61,174 nt of DNA from a virus, in the IMG/VR virus record IMGVR_UViG_3300042691_030195, positions 1-61,174 of that record; one strand, given 5' to 3'. The number at the start of each line of letters is the position of its first letter. Position 1 is the first letter of the stretch. Made by a program: the position numbers and the translations under genes. Below are positions 54,401 to 61,174 of this stretch, one piece after another. The notes below the pieces were generated by a model that saw only the letters and a program-made list of their open reading frames with translations, was not told the origin of the DNA and did not search any database.

Positions 54401-57400
54401 GAAACAGACAGACCTGGGTGCCAGCGAACAAACCGCGAGACAAACGGCCAAAAAAACTTACGGTCGAATTTGGGACAAGATTCGCAAGTCTCCATGGAAG
54501 ACCATGAACAGCTTGCAAGTAAAAGGTCGCGGTGGTGTGTCGCTCGGAAGGATGGTTCGCGACAAAGTAACGGAAATGAAAAAGGCTGGGTTTCTTACAG
54601 TTGCCTGGGATCGAGATGGAAATCCGCACTATGCTCTTCCTGGCACGCAAACGCCAGAGTGGCTCACTGAAACCGACACCGATGAAGCTCGCTCTAAATT
54701 GCCGGTAAAACCAACCGAACAATCGGCAGCATCGCCTGCTGATGTTAGCGAAGCACCTGCGAAGAAAAAGAAGAAACCTGCAGTTAAAGCCAAGCAGGAG
54801 GCGAAGGAGTCGCCAGCAAAGACCTATCTTAGTAGCCTTAGTGAGGAAGACTTGCAAGACTTGGCTGACGCGGTGGGCGTTAAAGCCACAAAAGATGCAC
54901 GCATTGACGAGCTTTTAGCCATTCCGCAGGTGGCTTCGTATCTTAAGAAAGTTGTGTCTGAAAAGAAGCTGTCAAAGAAAAAGCGACGAGCAGCACCTCG
55001 CGACACGGGAGAGCGAAATATAGGTATCCCTAAAGATCTACAGACGCCACAGGTCGTGGAGGTGCCATCTAAAGACTTTACCGAGGATGAGCGTAAGCAA
55101 GAGCGAATACTTAAAAAACTTGGCGTTACGCTTCGATTGACTGAGAGCGGCAATCAGGACTTGCCTGGAATGTTTATTGGAGATTCTCGTACCATTTGGT
55201 ATGACCGCGACTACTTGAAAAAGTGGGACGAAAACTGGAAAGAAGAAGGTCGTCCGGAAAAAGCAATGACATGGGGTCTGTTCGCCCATGAGATGTTCCA
55301 CGCAATCAAACAGTCATCACCGAAGGCGTGGCGTTCGCTTTACAATTGGGTCAGAAAAAACGACCCAGAAGGTTTAGGCAAAGCGAGGGTTGCATATCTC
55401 GCGGACCAGATGCGAATTGGGAACGAGGAATACGTTCAAAAACTCCTTTCAGACGAAGATTTGCGAAACGACGAAGGGTTGTCTCGCTACTTGGAAGACA
55501 GAGCGGCTTATTTCAAGTTCTGGAACGAACTAGGCAAGGCAAGACCTGGATTGCTCGCGAAGATCGGTCGCTGGGTGCGACGAGTGTTGCGGTTTGCTGA
55601 GCCAGGAGTGACAAACCCAGACACGCTTGCAGGACAGGCGAGGCTCGCCATCGAAAGGGCAATGAAGCGGCACAACGTTGCAATGACGCGAGAGGGCGTT
55701 GTTCGTGCTGCGGTAGGCAAGGATCGTGGAGTTGAAAATGAGCGTAAGGCTCGCACGCTGGACGAGGTGCGATCGCGTGTGGCGAAGGACTACAGTCTAA
55801 CAGTGTCTTCCGAGCCAATGCGAATGATCGATGGGAAGTCGTTTTCTTCACTCGATCCTGACGCAGTAGGTGCTGGTTTACTTGTTCGAGATGCAGATTC
55901 TGAAATGCAACGCATGATGCGCGAGTCGTTGCAGGAAGCTGGTGTTCCAGACGAGATAGCATCGACTGTCAAGGTTCCTTCTAGTGCGGATGTGGATTAC
56001 GCATTTCGCCTGACTGATGGATCCCGCTACTGGTATGAGTTGTCTGCTATAGGCTTTGTAAAAGACTTCTTCAACTTGAGCCGCAAGCTGACAGAACGCC
56101 TAATTGACATTGTTGCCGGAACATCTGGAGGGCAGAAGCCAACAGATAACCTGAGAGTTGCTGTGGCATCTATGGCTCAGGACATGCAAGGGAGGCCGGT
56201 ATCCGTTGGGACTAGAGACGAATCGTCGCTGACTGCCGCTCTTTCTCCCGCTAAGTTAGAGACCCATAAGTTTGGAAACTTTTCTGACACCATGCAGGTA
56301 CTCGGCGGATTGCGTCCTGGTGTCAAGCCATTGCCAACAATCGACTTGCAAATGGCTGCTGTGTTTGGTGTTCAGCATGCTGCAATCGCCAGTGACTCTC
56401 GCATGTATGAGGCAATGTCACGCTTCCTGATCAAACTGCGAGATGCACAGAACGCCATGCTCAAGAATGGTGAGCAGCCGTATGAGTCTTGGCAGATTCA
56501 GGCTCTGCTTTGGGTTGCCCAGCGTGACACCAGCGACCCTGACTCCTTTAATATCGGGATGCCAAAGATAGTTGCTCAGCTGAATAAAGCTGGGATCCCA
56601 ACTCCCGGAGGAAAAATTACTGAAGAGACGTTGATGGATCCACGCACATCAGATGTGCTTGCTCCAACATCAAAAATCATTCCCGAGGCGTATACCGCTA
56701 CGATAGAAACGCGGACTAAGCTGACGAAGGTTGGCAAAGAGTCCGCTGAAGTTTTTGATGAGCTAAAGGCAATCGACGCTCCGTGGGCTAGGAATTTGGT
56801 CAAGGAGTTTGAGAAGATCCAGCGACGTACCATGCGTGCTATTGGTAATCGCCGTCCACCAAAGCCAGGAAATAAAACACGCCAGAAGAGTGTGGCTTCA
56901 ATGCTATTGTCCGTGATCATGGACAAGTCTACAGGCTCGCACGAGCTGTCGCGGGTTGATACAGACGCATGGGGAACGTTTGAGGGTAATGCCAGTCCTA
57001 ATATCAGATTCCCGCTCAATCTGGGTGCTGTTGGTGACACTGAGGAGGGCGGTGGAACCAAGCGATACGTCCCAACAAAGGATCATCGAGAGCAGTTCTT
57101 GTCTGTCTTGGGCAAATATTTCAATCAAAAGTCGCAAGCTGCGAGTCAGTTCATTCCGGCTGATCTCGGATCTCACGATACGTTCTCTATTCTTGTCCGG
57201 CGGTACGATAAGGTTGGTATCACTGAGGCCGAATTGGCGGAGATCAGCGAAGGTCTTGGTCGCCCGATCAGCTATAAGCAAGTGCCCAACGGATGGCAGC
57301 TGGACATCAATATTGGAGGTTTTGATAAGACAGAGGAGCAGAAGGCAGAGAATCGTGATGTGCAGCGAATCCACGCTGTTATGCAGAAATTTGCGTCAAA

Positions 57401-60400
57401 GGGAGCAATTTTCTACCAAGATCTTCCAAGGTCGTACGATTCCAGCTACATTGAAAAGTCCGACTACAACAAGCACATAAGGAGACTGGAAGATGAAATA
57501 CGGAGGAACGCTGACACCGGAGGAAGCGGAGAGGCTGTGGGGGATACCCCGGAGCGGAGAGCTAGTGATTACGCCGCAATTGTCGAGCTCATCAAAGGCA
57601 TCGCAGCCGAGCAAGAGTCAGCCTTTAGGAAATGGACAAAAAACGCAAGAGAACTCGCCGCAAAGCGAAACGTCCAACTTGGCAACCAACGAGGAGCTGA
57701 CTCGGGCCAAAGATATTCCCCAGGACGAAAGCAAGATCCCAATGCCTCCCGACGAAGAGTTGACGGAAGAGTATTGGGAGGGAATTTACGGGCCAGAAGT
57801 GGCAGGAACGATGGTCGAGTTGGGCTTGATTACTCCCAGGAAAGATTCAACAAAGAGCACGGACTAGATTCGTCTATCCCGTCTCTCGTTGCGGTTTACG
57901 AGAATCCTGCTGGGCCTGTTCTTGAACTCAATCCTCGATATACCGCCGAGATATACCACAAGACTCTCGACAAACTTCGTTCTTCACATCCTGCTGGAAT
58001 ACAGGTATCGCTCAAAGATGTTGATGAATATCGCGGCTTCCGTCTGTTTATGGCGGAAGATGGAACCGCCGTCGCTGCACTTAACGGGCAAGACATGGTC
58101 TCTCTTGCTTCTGGTAAAAACGCCAGCGGCACGTCTATGGGATCCAAGATCCTGCACACGCTTATTGAACAAGGCGGAAGGACAGGGGATGCTTACGGAT
58201 CTTTCCTGCCAAATCTCTACGCAAAGTTTGGTTTCCAGCCAGTAGCGAGGCTGGGGTGGTCGGACGACATTTGGAAAGAATATGCCGATGCGGAAGTTGC
58301 TGCTGGCAGGTTCACCGCTGAGTCGGTTGACCCAGGGGTTTTGTTTAAGGCTTGGGGAGGCAAGGTTGACTACTACTTCGTAGCTTACACCGGCGACACA
58401 ACTCCTTTTGACACACTTGACAAAGCTTTGGTTGAGAAAGTTCCTCTCGTTGAGGACTGGGACGCTGGATTGGAAGCCCAGCAAAAGGCACTGAGAGACG
58501 TAGCGCAAAAGAAAGCAAAGGAAAACCGCGATGAATCAAAGAAAGTATCCAAGCGTTCTGGCACGAGGTTTGGGGTCGGTCGAAAAACCGAAGTGGAAGG
58601 ACGAAGAGGAGAGGCTGGATACGATACACAATATCAAACGCCACTTGCGGATGCTCCGAGGAAACAAGGCGCAACTGGGCCTGATCCAAAAGTTGTCCAA
58701 GCTGCTGAACGATATGCAAAGTCGGTCGGAATAGAACTGAAGCGACAAGCGAAGTACGTTGCAGTCGATGAGAAGTTTGCCAAAAGAATTGCTAAAGCAT
58801 ACGAGGAAATGGCAAACGACCCGTTCGACCCTAAAGTGGTCGAGGCTTTTCGGGAACTCTACGTGCAAACTACTGCGCAGTATCAAGCTTTAGTAGACGA
58901 AGGCTTTTCTTTTTATTTCTACGATGGAAAGAACGACCCTTACGCTGACAAGGAAGGTGGTTTTTCGAATCCGTACAATGCCATTCGCGAGCTGAGAACT
59001 AAGCAGCGCATGGCTGTGTTTCCAACATCGCTTGGTTTTGGCGACAAATTGAAAAGCGATGATTACGATGTCAAGAAAACCCCGTCTCTCGCTAGCACGG
59101 GTATTATGTGGCCCTGGGGTTCGCCAGACGGCCCGTTGCGTCCTGTATTAGCAAACGACATGTTTAGGGCTGTGCATGACACGTTTGGGCACAGCATGGA
59201 GGGAGCTGGCTTTAGAGCCCGTGGCGAGGAAAACGCTTGGCAGGCTCACGTAAGGCTGTTTTACGGGGCAGCTGTAGGAGCAATGACTAGCTCGACTCGC
59301 GGACAAAACTCTTGGCTAAACTTCGGTCCTTACGGCGAAACAAACCAAACCGCCAAGGTTGAGGATACGGTCTTTGCCGAGCAGAAAATTGGCTTGATGC
59401 CCGAGTGGACATGGACTGAGGGTCGTGCCGCAGACATGGAGGAGACAGGCGATGAAGATGTTCGCTACTCCCCAGCCCGTCAAGGAAGGAGAAAGCGAGA
59501 TCCCGATGTCACGAAAGCTGCACAGGATCTGAAAGCTGGCCTGATTGATCGTAATCAGTATCAGAGGATCGTAGACATGCGAATGCCTCTGCGCAAGTTT
59601 GACGAAGTTCCGATTCCAGCAAGCAGAGAAGATATGCTTCGCGGATTGGGAGATCGCAAAGCTGGTGAGCGACTAAAGAGAGATTTGATTCAGAATCCTG
59701 AAGACATCGCTAAAGGGATGTTGCTTGAATCGCGATTGGATATTCCTGCCTACGATGAAGAAAACGTTTGGGTAGTTTCTCTGCATGAACCTCGCCCAAA
59801 CCTGAATAAGGGAAGTGCCAGTCGAGTTGTCGCCTATTCTCCGACATCTGTATTGAAAAATGTTACTTTCGGGGTCACCGAAACCGCCGCGATGAATATT
59901 GCTGCCGGCAAGCCCAAGTCCACAATCGCCACTATGCGAGGCGAGTATGTTCCGATGACTGCGCAGCAAGCCTACAAGCTTGCAGAGGCTAACAAGGATC
60001 GGTGGGTTGAGATTGGGATGAATCCCATACGTCACACTTACTTCTATGATAAAGATACGCAAACCCCAGTGGTATCTGCAGAAGAGGTAGTGCAAGTTGG
60101 CGGTATGGTGTTGGCAAAGAATCCTGTGATGGGACTACGAGATGACTATCGTTACTCTCCAGGAAGGCAGTTGGATGCAGAATATCTTTCAGCCGTTGAC
60201 CGTGGCGATATGAGGACTGCGCAACTGATGGTTGATAAGGCGGCTGCAGCTGCTGGCGAGTTTGCTGGCGGAGTGTCTCCAGTTTTGTATCACGGTAGCC
60301 CGCATTCCGAATTCTACGAGTTTATGATTCCTAGTAAGGGATTCAATAGCACTGTATTCGGCTCGTACGAAGTAAGCAGAAACGCAGCGTTTTTCACGAC

Positions 60401-61174
60401 CGACGAGGAGGCGGCGTCTAGATATCGCGAGCAGGGAGGGAGGAAAGGCGGAAGCGTACGCAAGTTCCGTGTATTTGGTGAGTTGCTGGATTGGAGAGAT
60501 GGTATATCTGATGCTCAGTTTAACAGGTTGGTTTCTGAGGGAGTCAACTCGCGATGGCTCGATCGCAAGGGTGCATCATGGGAGTTGTTTGACAAGGAAG
60601 AGGATCCAGACGGTACTCTTGTCAAAGCGATTCAAAAGATGGGGTACGATGGGGTAATTATCAAAGACACTGACGGAACGTCTGATTTTGACGCTTACGT
60701 CGCATTTACTCCATCGCAAATAAAGTCTTCCGACGCTGCAACGTACGACGACGATGGGAATGTTGTTCCGCTCAGCGAGAGGTTTGACTACGCTCGGAGT
60801 GATATTCGCTACTCCCCAGGTCGCAAGAAGAAGGACGACATCCTCGCTGGGCTGTACAAGCACCTCGAGAAGGAAGGGGTGATTAATCCGCAAGTGGCAG
60901 GCGAAAGAACCACTAGCATCAAGAACCGCAAAACGGACGAATTGCGAGCAGAGTCTGGATTACCGCCGAGAGTGCGTCCATCTAAAGAATCTTTTGGGAT
61001 GTGGGAAGAGGAGGCTCGTCGCCGATACCCAACCGCAATAGACCGCTTGCAGCTTGTGGCAGAGATTGAGAAAGATCCAGAACGACTTGGAAAGATAGAA
61101 AGTGCGGCTATCGGGCAGCACATTGCCTATCTAGATAACCAACGAAGAGATGGAAAGGATGTTTTTGATGAGCT
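51405..61174 (+). CDS. Giant polyvalent protein, at least 3,256 aa, 3' end beyond window
   Basis: One open frame from ATG 51405 (a G-rich AAAAAGG site upstream) to the window end, checked for continuity at many positions. Order of parts: charged start; hydrophobic Gly/Ala-rich region (166-405) like ejected virion proteins; Pro/Gln spacers; an ART-like module with R773, W789-T-S, E828-x-E830; SAP-like helix pair (about 1140-1175); zincin HEMFH (1295-1299); a WQIQALLWVAQRD domain (about 1622-1730); GNAT-like LYAKFGFQP (near 2272); HDxFGH domain with H2591, H2596, E2608/E2609, H2615; a domain with RVVAYSPTSVLKNVTFG (about 2787-2912); an ART-PolyVal-like module with H2963. Four RYSP-type motifs separate modules. 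It is probably injected and acts on host proteins. Internal repeats and end unknown. Confidence 0.85.
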   Translation, partial: MSDFLKIFREVQKQGRSGSLEQPISSDGNGGESPFDSVSAEYEDPEEKAIIESRMKNTGNSFLDMYSLMEKQKEVQGLRIKKSNAEGEKNLANRNEFMRGLYRGADTLQATYQGGLGMLSSLAGDEVGARERFRAYQDEMRQASENPRTEMDLFSTDAKTGAFGSLSNFGTYAAGTLGEAVPSLAESVLSGIAGAALGAAIIPAPDPGDVVTVPVGAVGGLIGKGAIKKAIASTAAQYAKQGVAADAAEQLAKQYVGREVAKRVGAVAANTAVTGLHEGGGMYAEGLQQGYDSPGTAAALGVASGLSESLLGAAPGVLKAFAGRSGVDEIARQKGVRAAAGYLWDIVKESGQEGVQEGFQEFLGSVNQEINDPNFNLFTKENFMRWAEAAGAGAVVGGAVRGGVVGTQLATGRGRSEGQRDFEPRIPSPPPESDQNELIFKIQAERKLLERLVGEVASDPEKTISRTVAKQFGLIAEGEKTNPSIRMQRALGKIEMLKQEEDRLSGIPSQQSPPPPGSVEEQAVVPPDVSKSDRQFAEQMAGGVNVDEFGEIIPPSRVPAPPVADQGEQQAATGSVAPDITSAAPETTNPFEETSVLDPNAQQPPVSQPEGMPPSTDPFDVPLRQAPQEAQVQQPQVETAMSGYNVQPTEAEVANPFEVVAATPLPAKKISYRKQQAPPPQSSDPFPVQNPIEPTPVDAVSVPTPSSQPEVSEKLKEAIRTWKGSPSNLKRYLKVFLEGGNVEGGNVKEGVELARAFVDGVAERSKAAPTLYRGDNKDPSKNDSPYLGWTSNKKQAEKWAKEYGGTVYTKEGAVGLEVKSLGLFDADESEWIVPNRSQKISESPDAVSGDRQREEVQDARGTKKGGGPNVQVQTEGGQRPSEGQISPMEEQAADEAPSPVSSLQVRDSFTDSQGQRWLVHSSRNGVVLAHPVVDGKAQVNKDSGVPFAISEQGRIRNPEYRTDIQSVEKWTEEADSKPVAQQSVTPTVSREQVENHFVKKQTDLGASEQTARQTAKKTYGRIWDKIRKSPWKTMNSLQVKGRGGVSLGRMVRDKVTEMKKAGFLTVAWDRDGNPHYALPGTQTPEWLTETDTDEARSKLPVKPTEQSAASPADVSEAPAKKKKKPAVKAKQEAKESPAKTYLSSLSEEDLQDLADAVGVKATKDARIDELLAIPQVASYLKKVVSEKKLSKKKRRAAPRDTGERNIGIPKDLQTPQVVEVPSKDFTEDERKQERILKKLGVTLRLTESGNQDLPGMFIGDSRTIWYDRDYLKKWDENWKEEGRPEKAMTWGLFAHEMFHAIKQSSPKAWRSLYNWVRKNDPEGLGKARVAYLADQMRIGNEEYVQKLLSDEDLRNDEGLSRYLEDRAAYFKFWNELGKARPGLLAKIGRWVRRVLRFAEPGVTNPDTLAGQARLAIERAMKRHNVAMTREGVVRAAVGKDRGVENERKARTLDEVRSRVAKDYSLTVSSEPMRMIDGKSFSSLDPDAVGAGLLVRDADSEMQRMMRESLQEAGVPDEIASTVKVPSSADVDYAFRLTDGSRYWYELSAIGFVKDFFNLSRKLTERLIDIVAGTSGGQKPTDNLRVAVASMAQDMQGRPVSVGTRDESSLTAALSPAKLETHKFGNFSDTMQVLGGLRPGVKPLPTIDLQMAAVFGVQHAAIASDSRMYEAMSRFLIKLRDAQNAMLKNGEQPYESWQIQALLWVAQRDTSDPDSFNIGMPKIVAQLNKAGIPTPGGKITEETLMDPRTSDVLAPTSKIIPEAYTATIETRTKLTKVGKESAEVFDELKAIDAPWARNLVKEFEKIQRRTMRAIGNRRPPKPGNKTRQKSVASMLLSVIMDKSTGSHELSRVDTDAWGTFEGNASPNIRFPLNLGAVGDTEEGGGTKRYVPTKDHREQFLSVLGKYFNQKSQAASQFIPADLGSHDTFSILVRRYDKVGITEAELAEISEGLGRPISYKQVPNGWQLDINIGGFDKTEEQKAENRDVQRIHAVMQKFASKGAIFYQDLPRSYDSSYIEKSDYNKHIRRLEDEIRRNADTGGSGEAVGDTPERRASDYAAIVELIKGIAAEQESAFRKWTKNARELAAKRNVQLGNQRGADSGQRYSPGRKQDPNASRRRVDGRVLGGNLRARSGRNDGRVGLDYSQERFNKEHGLDSSIPSLVAVYENPAGPVLELNPRYTAEIYHKTLDKLRSSHPAGIQVSLKDVDEYRGFRLFMAEDGTAVAALNGQDMVSLASGKNASGTSMGSKILHTLIEQGGRTGDAYGSFLPNLYAKFGFQPVARLGWSDDIWKEYADAEVAAGRFTAESVDPGVLFKAWGGKVDYYFVAYTGDTTPFDTLDKALVEKVPLVEDWDAGLEAQQKALRDVAQKKAKENRDESKKVSKRSGTRFGVGRKTEVEGRRGEAGYDTQYQTPLADAPRKQGATGPDPKVVQAAERYAKSVGIELKRQAKYVAVDEKFAKRIAKAYEEMANDPFDPKVVEAFRELYVQTTAQYQALVDEGFSFYFYDGKNDPYADKEGGFSNPYNAIRELRTKQRMAVFPTSLGFGDKLKSDDYDVKKTPSLASTGIMWPWGSPDGPLRPVLANDMFRAVHDTFGHSMEGAGFRARGEENAWQAHVRLFYGAAVGAMTSSTRGQNSWLNFGPYGETNQTAKVEDTVFAEQKIGLMPEWTWTEGRAADMEETGDEDVRYSPARQGRRKRDPDVTKAAQDLKAGLIDRNQYQRIVDMRMPLRKFDEVPIPASREDMLRGLGDRKAGERLKRDLIQNPEDIAKGMLLESRLDIPAYDEENVWVVSLHEPRPNLNKGSASRVVAYSPTSVLKNVTFGVTETAAMNIAAGKPKSTIATMRGEYVPMTAQQAYKLAEANKDRWVEIGMNPIRHTYFYDKDTQTPVVSAEEVVQVGGMVLAKNPVMGLRDDYRYSPGRQLDAEYLSAVDRGDMRTAQLMVDKAAAAAGEFAGGVSPVLYHGSPHSEFYEFMIPSKGFNSTVFGSYEVSRNAAFFTTDEEAASRYREQGGRKGGSVRKFRVFGELLDWRDGISDAQFNRLVSEGVNSRWLDRKGASWELFDKEEDPDGTLVKAIQKMGYDGVIIKDTDGTSDFDAYVAFTPSQIKSSDAATYDDDGNVVPLSERFDYARSDIRYSPGRKKKDDILAGLYKHLEKEGVINPQVAGERTTSIKNRKTDELRAESGLPPRVRPSKESFGMWEEEARRRYPTAIDRLQLVAEIEKDPERLGKIESAAIGQHIAYLDNQRRDGKDVFDE

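Overview
The window looks like most of the genome of a tailed double-stranded DNA phage (or an integrated or metagenomic copy of one). It carries large terminase, portal, scaffold, major capsid, tail-adaptor, fibre and lysis-type genes in one rightward block, and a leftward block of small early-type genes. The host is probably a planctomycete of the Rhodopirellula/Pirellulales kind. The evidence is two SHD1-like domains in the gene at 48654, a signal-peptide protein at 12077 of a type I associate with Rhodopirellula-like genomes, and cysteine-rich lectin-like virion proteins. This host call is inference from family memory; no search was run.

Layout. (1) 1-8161: a leftward operon of about 16 small genes with perfect or near-consensus promoters at 8161 and 4619. 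It includes two expression regulators (CsrA and a sigma-70-like factor), a RadC/JAMM protein, a GNAT acetyltransferase and many phage hypotheticals. Several gene junctions carry a recurrent H-type pseudoknot with compensatory changes, and the leaders carry a recurrent hairpin loop. (2) 8210-12586: rightward accessory genes (a DNA methyltransferase, a possible PD-(D/E)XK-like protein, a secreted protein) with good promoters. (3) 12592-13372: a cluster of tRNA and tRNA-like RNAs, three of which share acceptor and T arms but have greatly expanded central domains. (4) 13375-16889: an integron-type gene-cassette array with eight full attC sites plus two half sites and no integron integrase in the window. 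Four attC sites carry a ribosome binding site and start codon in their loop. (5) 17008-20588: small genes, a nuclease, an approximately 470-base structured non-coding stretch with its own promoter, a small serine recombinase with a palindrome in its promoter, and a zinc-ribbon regulator. (6) 20595-28155: late promoter and leader, terminase, portal, scaffold, capsid and a lectin-like capsid accessory protein. (7) 28264-30575: a putative lysis cassette with holin-like proteins, a papain-like cysteine peptidase and a CPPC thioredoxin-like protein. (8) 30577-45328: fibres, adaptor, tail and cysteine-rich virion proteins. (9) 45332-48523: glycosyltransferase-like, methyltransferase, metallophosphoesterase and HExxH genes. 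(10) 48654-61174: an SHD1-containing protein and a giant polyvalent protein of at least 3,256 residues that runs off the window.

How it works together. The leftward block probably reprograms host transcription and translation (sigma factor, CsrA). The rightward late block packages DNA and builds a short-tailed, fibre-decorated virion, lyses the cell, and delivers the giant protein, which contains two ADP-ribosyltransferase-like modules, a zincin, a GNAT-like module and an HDxFGH domain, into the next host. No DNA polymerase, helicase, primase, rRNA or CRISPR array was seen. The strongest novelty candidates are the phage-borne attC cassette array, the expanded tRNA-like RNAs and the repeated pseudoknots of the early operon.
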